Positions 36,798 to 46,465 are shown, counted from the stretch's first letter. The stretch is 64,000 nucleotides of DNA from Alphaproteobacteria bacterium (GCA_019635875.1 JAHBYP010000014.1:1-64000), one strand, 5' to 3'. Notes: a model not told the origin generated them from the letters alone. Made by a program: numbers and translations.

Positions 36798-38045
36798 TCA
36801 GGCCGGCCGGGCGGCAAGCACGCGGGGTACCGGCTGCTCGCGGATCGGCCAGTTCAGCGCCGCCGCGGTCAGGCCCAGCGCGATGGAGATCCACCACATC
36901 AGGTCGTAGTTGCCGGTGAGGTCGAACAGCCGGCCGCCGCCCCAGCCGCCGATGAAGCTGCCGACCTGGTGGCTCATGAAGACGACGCCGGAGAGCATCG
37001 CGGCATAGGCCGGGCCGAAGATGTACATCACCAGCCCGTTGGTCAGCGGGATCGTGCCCAGCCACAGGAAGCCCAGGCAGGCGGCGAACAGCAGCACCGA
37101 GGCGCCCGACAGCGGCAGCACCAGGAACAGCACGAAGGACAGCGAGCGCAGCAGGTAGAGCAGCGCCAGCATGTCCTTGCGCTGGTGCTTGCCGCCCAGC
37201 CAGCCCCACATGATCGCGCCGGCGATGTTGGCCAGGCCGACCAGGCCGATCGCCCAGCCGCCCAGCTCGGCCGGCGAGATCGCCTTGCCGAACAGCTCCA
37301 GCCCGACGCCCTTGTCGGCGATGTAGGGCGGCAGATGCAGGCCGACGAAGGTGACGTGGAAGCCGCAGACGAAATAGCCGATGGTCAGCAGCCAGAAGGC
37401 CCGCGTGCCGAAGGCTTCGCCGAGCGCCTCGCGCGCCGATTGCCTGCGCGTGGCGCCGGCGGCGGCCGGCGCCGCCTTGGGCTCGCGCAGCGCCCAGGCG
37501 AGCGGGATCATCAGGAGCGAGATCAGGGTCAGCACGAAGAGCGTGAAATGCCAGTCGTCGTAGCGGTCCTGCAGGATCGAGGCGAAGGGCACGATGGCGA
37601 ACTGGCCGAAGGAGCCGCCGGCGGTGGCGATGCCCAGGGCCAGCGAGCGCTTGCTGGCCGGTGCCATGCGGCCGACCACGGCGAGGATGGTGGGGAAGCT
37701 GGCGGCGGCGATGCCGAGGCCCGAGAGGATGTTGCCGGCGATCAGCGCCACGCCGCCGGTGGCGATCGAGATGACGAACAGGCCGGCGACGTTCACCGCC
37801 GCGCCGACCGCCACCACCTTGGCGGTACCGAAACGGTCGGCCAGCCCGCCGACGAAGGGCGAGAACACGCCCATCAGCAGGGCAGCCAGCGCATTGGCGA
37901 AGGACCACAATTCGCGGCCGACCTGCAGCTCCGCCGCGATCGGCTTCTGGAAGATGCCGAAGCTCTGGCGGGCGCCCAGGCCGATGGTCAGGATCAGGCC
38001 GCCGCAGAACACGGCGATCCAGAAGTTACGCTGCTGCACGCTCAT
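36798..38045 (-). CDS. Major facilitator superfamily transporter
   Basis: A 415-residue, 12-span MFS permease of the monocarboxylate/oxalate-formate antiporter-like type. The loop-2 motif is GGLADRFGTAKVV; the N-terminal domain includes GLGARQSFGIFQKPIAAEL and the central loop EPKAAPAAAGATRRQSAREAL. I chose Met at 38045 (MSVQQRNFWIAVFCGG); the longer frame adds a non-hydrophobic arginine-rich leader. Substrate unknown, probably a small carboxylate. It is followed by the 54-residue membrane gene. Confidence 0.92.
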   Translation of the reverse strand: MSVQQRNFWIAVFCGGLILTIGLGARQSFGIFQKPIAAELQVGRELWSFANALAALLMGVFSPFVGGLADRFGTAKVVAVGAAVNVAGLFVISIATGGVALIAGNILSGLGIAAASFPTILAVVGRMAPASKRSLALGIATAGGSFGQFAIVPFASILQDRYDDWHFTLFVLTLISLLMIPLAWALREPKAAPAAAGATRRQSAREALGEAFGTRAFWLLTIGYFVCGFHVTFVGLHLPPYIADKGVGLELFGKAISPAELGGWAIGLVGLANIAGAIMWGWLGGKHQRKDMLALLYLLRSLSFVLFLVLPLSGASVLLFAACLGFLWLGTIPLTNGLVMYIFGPAYAAMLSGVVFMSHQVGSFIGGWGGGRLFDLTGNYDLMWWISIALGLTAAALNWPIREQPVPRVLAARPA

Positions 38046-38231
38046 CTGCGCAAATGCTCCTCGCCACGGCCCCGCGCGGGCGGGCAATCTGGCGACCGAC
38101 AGGTGCATATACAACTGTTTCCTGCTCGCCTACCCGTGAGACGGATTTGTGCGAAGCGCCAGCGGCGGCGGAAATGGCGCGCATGACAAAGCTCGCGTAG
38201 ATTCGGCCACGAGAATCGTCCGTTGCCGGCC

Positions 38232-39767
38232 ATGTTGATGCTCGCGGTACCAGTCAGCTGTCTGCTCCTCGCCCTGCTGGCGTTCGCGACGCCCGCGGCG
38301 GCCCAGCGCGTGCCGCGCATCGAGGAGAAGCCCTGCTGGTTCACGCCACCGCGCGGCGAGAAGGCGCGCTGCCTGATGCTGACAGTGCGCGAGAACCGCG
38401 AGCTCGAGTCGGGCCGGCTGATCCGCCTGCCGGTAGCGATCCTGAGAGCGCGCAGTTCGGTGCCGGCGACCGACGCGGTGATCCATCTCTCCGGCGGTCC
38501 CGGCGACTCGCCGCTCTCGGCCACGGAGCCGGGCGGCGACGCGATGAACGACGGCGACTGGTGGAACATCACCGCCGAGATCAGAAGGCGGCGCGACTAC
38601 GTCATCGTCGGCCAGCGCGGCGCCAAGCTCTCGGAGCCGGAGCTGCGCTGCGAGGACGTCGACGTGCGGCGCTCGTTCCTGACGCGGGTGGGCCGGCCGC
38701 AGGAGGCGATCGAGCGCGAGCGCAAGGCGATGGCGCGCTGCGCGCAGGAGATCATGGCCTCGGGCGTCGACCTCGCGCAGTACAACACCATCAGCCTGGC
38801 CGACGATGTCGCCGACCTGGCGCGCTCGCTCGGGCTTCGCCAGGTCAACCTGCATGGCGTCAGCTATGGCACGCGCTGGGCGCTGGAGGTCATGCGACGG
38901 CATCCCGGCCTGGTGCGCTCGGCGATCCTCGATGCGGTGTACCCGCCTCACGTCGTCGCCGACGACCACGAGGGCGACGTCGTGCGCGGCGTCTTCGAGC
39001 GGCTCTATGCCGATTGCGCCGCCGATGCCCGCTGCAAGCGCCGCCATCCGCATCTGCGGGCGCGGCTGGAGGGGCTGATCGAGCGCATGGAGGCCGAGCC
39101 GGTGACGCTGAAGCTCAGCCTCACCGACGGCAAGGTCGAGGTCGCGATGACCGGCGGCAAGGTGCTGCTGACCCTGCTGCACATGATGCGGCTGGGCGGC
39201 ACCGAGATCGGCCGGCTGCCCTATGTGATCGACCGCACGATCCGCGGCGACTACGTGCCGCTGACCTTCTACGCCACCGACCTCGAGGAGAGCGAGGGCG
39301 GCCTGGCCGAGGACAGCCCGCCGGAGATGGCCGGGCTCTACAACGCCGTGGAGTGCCGCGAGAACAGCCTGCTGATCGACTCCAGGATCCGGCGGCGCAA
39401 CATCGAGGCCAACGGCATCTATGGCCTGGTGCCCAAGCTCAACACCGCGCCTGACACCTGCCCGTTGTGGCGGGTGCTGCCGGCGCCCGTCGCGCAGCGC
39501 CAGCCGGTGCGCAGCGCCATTCCCACCCTGCTGCTGAGCGGCTCCTACGACTGGCTGACGCCGCCGAGCTGGGCGGCCGACCAGATGCGCTATCTCGACA
39601 ATGCCCGACACATCGAGTTCCGCGCGCTGGGCCACGCGACGGCGGTGCACGGCAATTGCGCCTCGCGCCTGGTCGACTACTTCACCCTGCACGCCGATCC
39701 CCGACGTCTGCCGTCCTGCATCGAACGCAACGGCCCGCCGGCCTTCATCGACAGCCTGCGGCGCTGA
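38232..39767 (+). CDS. Secreted alpha/beta hydrolase with TAP-like C-terminal domain
   Basis: A 511-residue exported hydrolase related to proline iminopeptidase and tripeptidyl aminopeptidases. Signal peptide MLMLAVPVSCLLLALLAFATPAAAQ. The nucleophile serine is in HGVSYGTRWALEVMRRHPG, oxyanion region HLSGGPGDSP, acid in GSYDWLTPPSWA and histidine in GHATAVHGNCAS. Many cysteines suggest disulfides in the periplasm. The ATG at 38232 is preferred over a TTG three codons upstream. It lies between hisH and the MFS gene, at the place where hisA would be expected in most relatives. Confidence 0.88.
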   Translation: MLMLAVPVSCLLLALLAFATPAAAQRVPRIEEKPCWFTPPRGEKARCLMLTVRENRELESGRLIRLPVAILRARSSVPATDAVIHLSGGPGDSPLSATEPGGDAMNDGDWWNITAEIRRRRDYVIVGQRGAKLSEPELRCEDVDVRRSFLTRVGRPQEAIERERKAMARCAQEIMASGVDLAQYNTISLADDVADLARSLGLRQVNLHGVSYGTRWALEVMRRHPGLVRSAILDAVYPPHVVADDHEGDVVRGVFERLYADCAADARCKRRHPHLRARLEGLIERMEAEPVTLKLSLTDGKVEVAMTGGKVLLTLLHMMRLGGTEIGRLPYVIDRTIRGDYVPLTFYATDLEESEGGLAEDSPPEMAGLYNAVECRENSLLIDSRIRRRNIEANGIYGLVPKLNTAPDTCPLWRVLPAPVAQRQPVRSAIPTLLLSGSYDWLTPPSWAADQMRYLDNARHIEFRALGHATAVHGNCASRLVDYFTLHADPRRLPSCIERNGPPAFIDSLRR

Positions 39768-39771
39768 CCCG

Positions 39772-40419
39772 TCAGGGCTGCCAGCGCAGGAAGTTGGCGA
39801 TCAGGGTGAGGCCGGTGCGCTGGCTCTTCTCGGGGTGGAACTGCGTGCCGGCCAGGTTGTCGCGCCCGACCATCGCCGTGAGCCTGCCGCCGTAGTCGGT
39901 GCGCGCCAGCACCGTGCCGGCCTGCTCGGCGCGCAGCTCGTAGGAGTGCACGAAATAGGCGTGGTCGCCGGGCGCGATGCCGGCGAGCAGGGGATGGCCC
40001 GCGGCGAGGTCGACGAGCTCGTTCCAGCCCATGTGCGGGATCTTGAGCACGCGATCGGCAGGCGTGAGACGCACCACCTCGCCCTTGATCCAGTCGAGGC
40101 CGGGATGCGTGCCGTACTCGACGCCGCGCGTGGCCATCAGCTGCATGCCGACGCAGATGCCGAGGAAGGGCCTGCCGCGCTCGATCACCGCGCGCTGCAG
40201 GATCTCGACCATGCCGGGCACGGCGTAGAGCCCGGCGCGGCAATCGGCGAAGGCGCCGACCCCCGGCAGCACGATGCGCTCGGCCCGTTCGACGACCCTG
40301 GGGTCGCCGCTGACCACGATGTCGTGGCCGCTGCCGGTCTCGCGGGCGGCGCGCTCGAAAGCCTTGGCGGCGGAGCGCAGATTGCCGGAGCCGTAATCGA
40401 CGATGGCGACGCTGGGCAT
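39772..40419 (-). CDS. hisH: Imidazole glycerol phosphate synthase, glutaminase subunit HisH
   Basis: A 215-residue class I glutamine amidotransferase that feeds ammonia to HisF in histidine biosynthesis. Catalytic triad Cys89 ([13 protein letters not shown]), His195 and Glu197 ([10 protein letters not shown]). N-terminus [17 protein letters not shown] is canonical. It starts 7 nt after the hisB stop. The gene that follows is convergent and unrelated, so hisA and hisF, normally next, are elsewhere in the genome. Confidence 0.97.
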   Translation of the reverse strand: MPSVAIVDYGSGNLRSAAKAFERAARETGSGHDIVVSGDPRVVERAERIVLPGVGAFADCRAGLYAVPGMVEILQRAVIERGRPFLGICVGMQLMATRGVEYGTHPGLDWIKGEVVRLTPADRVLKIPHMGWNELVDLAAGHPLLAGIAPGDHAYFVHSYELRAEQAGTVLARTDYGGRLTAMVGRDNLAGTQFHPEKSQRTGLTLIANFLRWQP

Positions 40420-40426
40420 GGGGCGG

Positions 40427-41032
40427 CTAGAGCACGCCCTTGGTCGAAGGGACCGTCTGCGCGGCGCGCGGGTCGATCTCGACCGCCTGGCGCAGCGCAC
40501 GGGCCAGCCCCTTGAAGCAGCTCTCGACGATGTGGTGGTTGTTCTCGCCGTACTGGTTCCAGACATGCAGCGTGAGCCCGCCCATCTGGGCGAAGGCCTG
40601 GAACCACTCCTTGAACAGCTCGGTGTCCATCTCGCCCAGCTTCGGCTTGGAGAACTGCACCTTCCAGATCAGGTAGGGCCGGTTGGAGGCGTCGAGCGCC
40701 ACGTCGGTGCGCGTCTCGTCCATCGGGATGATGGCCGCGCCGTAGCGGCGGATGCCCTTGCGCTCGCCCAGCGCCTTGCTGAGCGCCTCGCCCAGGGCCA
40801 GGCCGACATCCTCGGTCGTGTGGTGGAAATCGATATGCAGGTCGCCCTTGGCGCGCACCTTGATGTCGAACAGGCCGTGCTTGGCGAGCTGGTCGAGCAT
40901 GTGATCGAGAAAGCCGATCCCGGTCTGCACATCGGACGTGCCCGAGCCATCGAGGTTCATCGACACCTCGATATCGGTTTCCTTGGTCTTGCGCGCCACC
41001 GTGGCGACACGGGGCGCGGGCGCGCTGGACAT
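40427..41032 (-). CDS. hisB: Imidazoleglycerol-phosphate dehydratase
   Basis: A 201-residue manganese enzyme of histidine biosynthesis. The two metal-binding histidine motifs are present: FHHTTEDVG near residue 70 and [10 protein letters not shown] near 165, plus [16 protein letters not shown]. Monofunctional, as is normal outside enteric bacteria, where HisB is fused to a phosphatase. First gene of a hisBH pair; the promoter lies in the long gene-free stretch upstream. Confidence 0.97.
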   Translation of the reverse strand: MSSAPAPRVATVARKTKETDIEVSMNLDGSGTSDVQTGIGFLDHMLDQLAKHGLFDIKVRAKGDLHIDFHHTTEDVGLALGEALSKALGERKGIRRYGAAIIPMDETRTDVALDASNRPYLIWKVQFSKPKLGEMDTELFKEWFQAFAQMGGLTLHVWNQYGENNHHIVESCFKGLARALRQAVEIDPRAAQTVPSTKGVL

Positions 41033-41726
41033 GGGACTCCTCGCGGGCGAAAGCAGGCGTCCCTATAACAGAGCGCTACCGGTGTAGCCACAAAGCCCGT
41101 GGCGCCTCGGACCGCGCGCCGATGGGGGACATGGTAGGGTGGCTGGATACATGTCCCGCCCCGGCACGCGATCCGAGGCAACTCTGGCCGAGGCAACTCT
41201 GGCCGAGGCAACTCTGGCCGAAGCAGCTCCGGGATCACGCGAACCTGGTCGCGGATCGAATTCGGGGCAGGAAGAACCGAAGGCCCGGAGGGCGTCCCAT
41301 CCGTCGTTGCCTGCCAGCCACATGCCGGCCGCCTGAGAGGAGAGTCAGAGAAGGCGGTCCGGGTGGAGCACAAGCTTCCCTCGCAGCCGGACGATGGGTA
41401 GTCGCCGGGACGAATGGGACGCTGGTCCGGGGATTTCAACGGTCACGGTTCGCTGAACACGAGCCGCGATCAGTGCATCGGTACTATCAGTTCCTTCCTA
41501 TGCCTTGCGTCAAAATACCCGAGCCGAAAATGGAGGCCCGGCAAGCTCAAAGCACTAAACGCTACGCTTCATGCAGATAGCCTGAGCCATCTCTCATATG
41601 CCTGAAAATACAGGCTACATGTATGTAACGAATCCGATCTCCAGAGTCAAATCACAAGCTTAGATGCCTGATTCTGTTCGTTGATCACTCTGCGTGCGCG
41701 GTGTGTTGAATGCTGCGGAAAGAGCC
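41033..41726. other. 694-bp stretch without a convincing gene
   Basis: Between hisB and rsmB. It contains the 15-bp tandem repeat at 41175-41219 and drops in GC toward its right half (41500-41700). Open frames of 65-160 codons exist on both strands but have no family match, poor ribosome sites, and low-complexity peptides from the tandem repeat. I see no tRNA. The hisB promoter should be near its left end, and the region right of 41480 may be decayed foreign DNA. Confidence 0.5.
41175..41229. repeat. 15-bp tandem repeat, three perfect copies plus one degenerate
   Basis: The unit GAGGCAACTCTGGCC is repeated exactly at 41175, 41190 and 41205, followed by GAAGCAGCTC, a decayed fourth unit. The length is a multiple of three, so any frame through it stays open and yields a pentapeptide repeat. 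Likely a slippage-prone minisatellite. Confidence 0.9.
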
Positions 41727-43040
41727 TTAATGCATTCGCCGCAGGCGTGCAGCATAAAACCCGTCCATTCCCGACCAATCGGGCCACATCGACGGCAGGG
41801 TGCGCAGATCGCCCTCTGGTGTGATCGCTTCGGCGAGACCCGGTACATCGACCGCCGTGATCGGCACCCGCTCTACGATGTGAGCGCTCAGCACCGCCTC
41901 GATGCGCACCGGTCCTTCCTGCGGCTGCAGCGAGCAGACCGCGTAGATGACGAGGCCGCCGGGGCGAACCATGGCGATCGCCGAGTCGAGCAGCTTCGCC
42001 TGGACCGCGGCGAGACGCCCGACATCGTCGGCGCTCTTCAGCCAGGCGATGTCGGGATGACGGCGCAACGTGCCGGTGGCGCTGCACGGCGCATCGAGCA
42101 GCACTGCGTCCGGCGGCGAAGCGGGCCGCCACGCCGCGCCATCGGCGGCCACGAGCTCGGCGACAAGCCCGGTGCGCTTGAGATTCTCGGCGACGCGCGC
42201 CAGGCGCTTCGTCGACAGATCGACGGCGATCACCCGCGCGCCCGATGCGGCGAGCTGCATGGTCTTGCCGCCCGGCGCGGCGCACAGATCGACGACGCTG
42301 AGGCCCGCCACATCGCCGAGCAGCCGGGCCGGCAGGGCAGCGGCCGCGTCCTGCACCCACCAGGCACCCTCGGCGTAGCCCGGCAGCTCCTCGATGCGAC
42401 CACCGGCGGCGCGGCGCAAAGTCCCCGTCGGCAGCAGCCGCGCGTCCAGGCGCCCGGCCCATGTAGCACCTTCGGCCCCGGGCGTGATGTCCAGCGGTGC
42501 CTCGACGAGATGGGCCGCGGCGATGGCGCGCGCCGTCGCTTCGCCATAGGTGGCGATCCACGAATCCCAGAGCCAGGCCGGACAGTTCAGCCACAGCCGG
42601 TCGGCGCCGTCCCACAGGCCTTCGCCTTCGCGCGCGACCCGGCGCAGCACGGCGTTGACCAGCGCCTTGTAGGCGCCGCTCTCCAGCGTGGCGGCCAGGC
42701 TGACCGCGGTGTCGACGGCGGCATGCGCCGGCGTGCCGAGGAAGGCGAGCTGGGCCACGCCCAGGCGCAGCACGCCGCGCACGAGATGGGCGCGCGGCAC
42801 CAGCGGCTTGTCCATCAGGCGGCCCAGCGCGGCGTCGATCTCGCCCAGCCGCCGCAATGTGGTGGCCACCAGCAGGCGCACGAAGGCGCGGTCGCGCGGC
42901 TGAAGCCGCAGGAAGTCGCCGTGGCCCGCCAGGGTATCGTCGAACGGCTGGCGGGCGCGCAGCACGCGGTCGAGCACCATGAGCGCCACGCGGCGCGCGG
43001 CCAGTGGATCGTCGGCGGGAAGGGTCTGCGGATCGCTCAT
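41727..43040 (-). CDS. rsmB: 16S rRNA (cytosine967-C5)-methyltransferase RsmB-like
   Basis: A 437-residue protein with an N-terminal NusB-like RNA-binding domain (residues 10-145) and a C-terminal SAM methyltransferase domain. Methylation motifs: VVDLCAAPGGKTMQLAASG (SAM), DAPCSATGTLRRHPD (motif IV Cys) and IYAVCSLQPQEG (motif VI catalytic Cys). Start MSDPQTLPADDPLAARRVAL at 43040. The frame extends much further upstream but antisense to the ABC gene. Divergent from the SbmA/YddA-like gene with 69 bp between. Confidence 0.93.
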   Translation of the reverse strand: MSDPQTLPADDPLAARRVALMVLDRVLRARQPFDDTLAGHGDFLRLQPRDRAFVRLLVATTLRRLGEIDAALGRLMDKPLVPRAHLVRGVLRLGVAQLAFLGTPAHAAVDTAVSLAATLESGAYKALVNAVLRRVAREGEGLWDGADRLWLNCPAWLWDSWIATYGEATARAIAAAHLVEAPLDITPGAEGATWAGRLDARLLPTGTLRRAAGGRIEELPGYAEGAWWVQDAAAALPARLLGDVAGLSVVDLCAAPGGKTMQLAASGARVIAVDLSTKRLARVAENLKRTGLVAELVAADGAAWRPASPPDAVLLDAPCSATGTLRRHPDIAWLKSADDVGRLAAVQAKLLDSAIAMVRPGGLVIYAVCSLQPQEGPVRIEAVLSAHIVERVPITAVDVPGLAEAITPEGDLRTLPSMWPDWSGMDGFYAARLRRMH

Positions 43041-43109
43041 CGGCGCGGGTCTTAGTACGCAAGCGTGCGGTGGGCTACAGTGATCGTTCTGACCCCCGAG
43101 GGCACCGGC

Positions 43110-44828
43110 ATGAAGCGAACAAGAGAATTCCTGCGCGATCTGGCGTTTCTGGCGAGGCCCTACTTCACCTCCGAGGAGCGCTGGCTGGCGCTCGGGCTGC
43201 TGGTGGTCGTGATCGGCCTGACGCTGGGCCTCGTCTATATCAACGTCCTGTTCAACGAGTGGAACGGTCGCTTCTACAACACCTTCGAAACCAGGGATCA
43301 GACCGCGTTCTTCGTCGAGCTCCGGTACTTCGCCGTCCTCGCCTTCATCTACATCGCCGTCTACATGCTGAAGTATCTCGGCGAGTACGCCCTGCAGCTG
43401 CGCTGGCGCCAATGGATGACGCGGCAGTATCTGGCCCGCTGGTTCTCGCATCGCGCCTACTACCGCATCGAGCTCGAGCGCAGCGCCGACAACCCCGACC
43501 AGCGCATTTCCGAGGACATCCGGCTGTTCATCGGAAACTCCGTGTCGCTGAGCCTCGGCCTGCTCAGCTCGATCGTCACCTTCGTCTCGTTCGTCTCCAT
43601 CCTGTGGGTCTTGTCGGGCCCGGCATCGTTCGTGCTGGCCAGCCAGGAGGTGACCATTCCGGCCTACATGGTCTGGGTGGCGATCCTCTATGCGGCCGCC
43701 GGCACTTTTCTCGCGCATCTGGTCGGCCGGCGGCTGATCGGACTCAACTTCCTCAAGGAGAAGGTGGAGGCGGATTTCCGCTTCGACCTGGTGCGCACCC
43801 GCGAGAACGGCGAGGCGATCGCGCTGTACTCGGGCGAGCGCCACGAGGAGCCGGCCCTGCGCCAGCGCTTCGACTACGTGCTCAATACGTGGTGGCGAAT
43901 CGTCAGGGTCCAGCTCGGGCTGGTCGCCTATTCGTCGTTCTACTCCCAGGTCGCGATCATCTTCCCCTTCGTCGTCGCCAGCCCGCGCTTCTTTGCCGGC
44001 GCCATCACCCTGGGCGTCCTGATGCGCATCAGCAGCGCCTTCGGCCAGGTTCAGGGCTCGCTCTCGTTCTTCATCGACAGTTACGCCAGCCTGGCGCAGT
44101 GGCGCGCCGTGATGCACCGCCTGCGCGGCTTCCACGCCGCCGTGGAGGGGGCGGTCGCCAAGGACGGCGGACCCGAAGTGGTCCAGGATCACGCTGCGCA
44201 GGGCGTCGCGGTGGAGGGCTTGACGCTCGCGCTGCCCAACGATCGACGGCTGGTCGAGGGCGCGAGCTTCTCCTTCACGCCAGGCTCGCGGACGCTGGTG
44301 ATGGGGCCGTCGGGATCGGGCAAGAGCACCCTGTTTCGTGCGCTGGCGGGCATCTGGCCGTTCGGGTCGGGCAGGATCCGGGTGCCCGAGGGTGCGCGGG
44401 TGCTGTTCCTGCCGCAGAAGACATACCTGCCGATCGCGTCCCTGCGCGATGCGGTCCGCTATCCCGATCCGGCGTCAGAGGCCGACGATTCCGACATCCG
44501 CGAGGCGTTGCATGCGGTGCGATTGGGCCATCTCGAGGGTCGGCTCGATGAGGTGGCGCATTGGGGCCAGCGCCTGTCGCCGGGCGAGCAGCAGCGCCTC
44601 GCCATTGCGCGGGCGCTGCTCTACAAGCCGGAGTGGCTGTTCCTCGACGAAGCCACCGCATCGGTCGACGAGGAAGTCGAGGCGCTGCTCTACGGCTTGC
44701 TGCGCGAACGGCTGCCGCAGACGACGATAGTGTCCATCGGACATCGATCGTCGCTCAGGCAGTGGCACGACGGCGTGCTGGCCCTTCGCCGCGAGGAGGG
44801 CGGGACGGGCCAGTTCGTGCCGGCTTAG
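43110..44828 (+). CDS. SbmA/YddA-like ABC transporter (fused membrane and ATPase domains)
   Basis: A 572-residue half-transporter of the ABC-D/peroxisomal-like type. The membrane part (residues 1-330, about six spans) matches the ABC_membrane_2 family ([13 protein letters not shown]-like motif [15 protein letters not shown] and [15 protein letters not shown]). The nucleotide domain has Walker A GPSGSGKS, signature [13 protein letters not shown], Walker [16 protein letters not shown]. Relatives import or flip peptides, lipids or cobalamin. Met at 43110 is chosen; the upstream start at 43065 adds a non-membrane leader. The stop overlaps the convergent htpX stop by 4 bp. Confidence 0.92.
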   Translation: MKRTREFLRDLAFLARPYFTSEERWLALGLLVVVIGLTLGLVYINVLFNEWNGRFYNTFETRDQTAFFVELRYFAVLAFIYIAVYMLKYLGEYALQLRWRQWMTRQYLARWFSHRAYYRIELERSADNPDQRISEDIRLFIGNSVSLSLGLLSSIVTFVSFVSILWVLSGPASFVLASQEVTIPAYMVWVAILYAAAGTFLAHLVGRRLIGLNFLKEKVEADFRFDLVRTRENGEAIALYSGERHEEPALRQRFDYVLNTWWRIVRVQLGLVAYSSFYSQVAIIFPFVVASPRFFAGAITLGVLMRISSAFGQVQGSLSFFIDSYASLAQWRAVMHRLRGFHAAVEGAVAKDGGPEVVQDHAAQGVAVEGLTLALPNDRRLVEGASFSFTPGSRTLVMGPSGSGKSTLFRALAGIWPFGSGRIRVPEGARVLFLPQKTYLPIASLRDAVRYPDPASEADDSDIREALHAVRLGHLEGRLDEVAHWGQRLSPGEQQRLAIARALLYKPEWLFLDEATASVDEEVEALLYGLLRERLPQTTIVSIGHRSSLRQWHDGVLALRREEGGTGQFVPA

Positions 44829-45769
44829 CCCCAGGGACCGCGCTGGCGCGGCTGCTGGCGCGGCGTGCCCCAGGGCGAGGTCGCCGCCGGCGCCGGGGCG
44901 TAGCCGCCGGACACCGGCCCTTGGCGTTGCGCCATCGCCTGCAGGCGCGCGATGCGGTCCTCCATCGCGGGGTGCGTGGAGAACAGGCTGCGCAGGCCGC
45001 CGCCCGAGAGCGGGTTGGCGATGTACATGTGCGCCGTCGCCGGATTGCGCTCGGCCTGGTGGTTGGGCACGCCACCGCGCACGTTGTTCTCGATGCGCGC
45101 CAGCGCCGAGGCGAGCCACAGCGGGTTGCCGCAGATCTCCGCACCCAGCCGGTCGGCTTCGTACTCGCGGCTGCGGCTGATGCCCATCTGCACCAGGGTG
45201 GCGCCCAGCGGCGCCAGGATCATCAGCGCGAGCGCCGCGAGCGGGTGGCCGCGATCCCCCGAGCGACCGCCGAACATGCCCGAGAACATGAACAGCGTGC
45301 CCAGCATGCCGATGGCGCCCGACAGGGTCGCGGCGATCGACATGGTCAGCATGTCGCGATGCTTCACGTGCGCGAGCTCATGCGCCATCACGCCGGCGAC
45401 CTCCTCGCGGCTCAGCTGGTTGAGCAGGCCGGTGGTCGCCGCGACGGCGGCGTTCTCGGGATTGCGCCCGGTGGCGAAGGCGTTGGGCTGGTCGCTGTCG
45501 ATGATGTAGACGCGCGGCATCGGCAGCTGCGCGCGCTCGGCGAGCTGGGCGACGATGCCGTGGAACTGCGGCGCGTCGCGCGGCGAAACCTCGCGCGCAC
45601 CGCTCATCGACAGCACCATCTTGTCGCTGAACCAGTAGGCGAAGAAGTTCATGCCGATCGCCATCACCAGGGCGACGATCATGCCCTGCTGCCCGCCCAG
45701 CACCTGACCGACGACCAGGAACAGCGCGGTCAGCGCCGCCAGCAGCAGGCCGGTCCGAAACCAGTTCAT
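44825..45769 (-). CDS. htpX: Membrane zinc metalloprotease HtpX
   Basis: A 314-residue M48 protease of the inner membrane, part of quality control for misfolded membrane proteins. Zinc motif HELAH (130-134) with the third ligand in REYEADRLG; two N-terminal and two central membrane spans; glycine/proline-rich C-terminal tail ([13 protein letters not shown]). The start at 45769 ([17 protein letters not shown]) fits the family; the longer frame is a leader without homology. Divergent from the DUF1674 gene. Confidence 0.96.
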   Translation of the reverse strand: MNWFRTGLLLAALTALFLVVGQVLGGQQGMIVALVMAIGMNFFAYWFSDKMVLSMSGAREVSPRDAPQFHGIVAQLAERAQLPMPRVYIIDSDQPNAFATGRNPENAAVAATTGLLNQLSREEVAGVMAHELAHVKHRDMLTMSIAATLSGAIGMLGTLFMFSGMFGGRSGDRGHPLAALALMILAPLGATLVQMGISRSREYEADRLGAEICGNPLWLASALARIENNVRGGVPNHQAERNPATAHMYIANPLSGGGLRSLFSTHPAMEDRIARLQAMAQRQGPVSGGYAPAPAATSPWGTPRQQPRQRGPWG

Positions 45770-45882
45770 CCAGTCCTCCAACAGCGCGCCGGACAGCCGG
45801 CGCAAGACTCATCAGAGATAAGGGATCGCGCCCTGCGATCAAGGACTTGTCCCCATGCTGGTCAGGGCCATATCCTTTTCTC

Positions 45883-46113
45883 ATGAGTTCGCCCGATGAT
45901 GCCAAGCCAGCCGCGACGCCGTTCGCGGAGCATCGCGTCGAAACCGCGAAGCCCAAACCCGCCGCAGCCAAACCTGTTGCCGGCGCGGGCGACGGCGCAA
46001 AGGTATCCTCCGCGGCCACGCCGCCGGCGGTTCCCGAGATCGGGGGGCCACCAGGACCCGAGCCAACTCGCTACGGCGACTGGCAATTCAACGGCAAGGT
46101 TACGGATTTCTAG
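45883..46113 (+). CDS. DUF1674 protein (succinate dehydrogenase assembly factor 4-like)
   Basis: A 76-residue protein with a disordered, Ala/Pro/Lys-rich N-terminus and the conserved C-terminal signature GGPPGPEPTRYGDWQFNGKVTDF region, which defines DUF1674. In mitochondria the homologue SDHAF4 binds flavinated SdhA and protects it before complex assembly; the bacterial role is inferred from that. Met at 45883 is preferred over one 12 codons earlier. The pairing with htpX and rsmB is conserved in many alphaproteobacteria as I recall it. Confidence 0.85.
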   Translation: MSSPDDAKPAATPFAEHRVETAKPKPAAAKPVAGAGDGAKVSSAATPPAVPEIGGPPGPEPTRYGDWQFNGKVTDF

Positions 46114-46274
46114 TCGTCAGTGACGATCAGGCGGCAGGACTCATCGGCAACTTCTTGTTTTCTGAGGCCGAAGAGCCGCCTCTCACATGGGTGTGACCAA
46201 AATATCACAGAAACGCCCCATTTGGGTCTAGCACCGGCCACCCGAGGCCCCTATCTCAGGCTCGTATCTCCCCC

Positions 46275-46364
46275 GAACGTGGTTCCCCCAAGCCACGTTC
46301 TAGCCTCGCAAGAGGCTTTAGGCCGTCGTTCCAACTCCCCCCGGAACGACGGCCCTCTTTTTTT
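46275..46364 (+). ncRNA. Candidate trans-acting small RNA with C-rich loops
   Basis: Three hairpins in tandem end in a strong terminator. Hairpin 1 (46275-46300): GAACGTGG/CCACGTTC stem with a CCCCCA loop after two extra pairs. Hairpin 2 (46302-46317): AGCCTC-GCAA-GAGGCT, a GNRA tetraloop. Hairpin 3 is the terminator, with loop AACTCCCCCC. Unpaired C-rich loops like these are the pairing sites of several alphaproteobacterial small RNAs that block Shine-Dalgarno sequences. The 5' end is undetermined and may lie as far up as about 46190. The structure is seen; the RNA itself is inferred. Confidence 0.5.
46321..46364 (+). terminator. Strong intrinsic terminator (12-bp stem, U7)
   Basis: GGCCGTCGTTCC at 46321-46332 pairs perfectly with GGAACGACGGCC at 46343-46354, followed by CTC and seven Ts. 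It is the clearest plus-strand terminator in the window. It ends either the DUF1674 transcript or, more likely given the 200-bp gap, an independent small RNA. Confidence 0.9.
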
Positions 46365-46372
46365 GGGGCCCA

Positions 46373-46443
46373 CTTTGTCATCCCGAGCGCAGCGAGGGAT
46401 CCAGGCTGCAACTGGATCCCTCGCTGCGCTCGGGATGACAAAG
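46373..46443. repeat. Third-family element: 31-bp perfect palindrome with 9-nt loop
   Basis: Arms 46373-46403 and 46413-46443 are exact reverse complements (31 bp) around the loop GGCTGCAAC. The core CATCCCGAGCGCAGCGAGGG is a dispersed repeat widely seen in alphaproteobacteria. It lies 8 bp beyond the U-tract of the terminator and 22 bp after the dnaA stop, again just 3' of a gene. Confidence 0.93.
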
Positions 46444-46465
46444 AGGTTGTCGGGTGAGGCCGAAC

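Noticed and set aside
41122-41580. Open frames of 65-160 codons in the gap upstream of hisB (both strands)
   Set aside because: Low-complexity peptides from the 15-bp tandem repeat, no family match, no convincing ribosome site.
41033-41726. A tRNA gene or integration site in the hisB-rsmB gap
   Set aside because: No cloverleaf, no T-loop consensus and no terminal duplication could be found by reading both strands.
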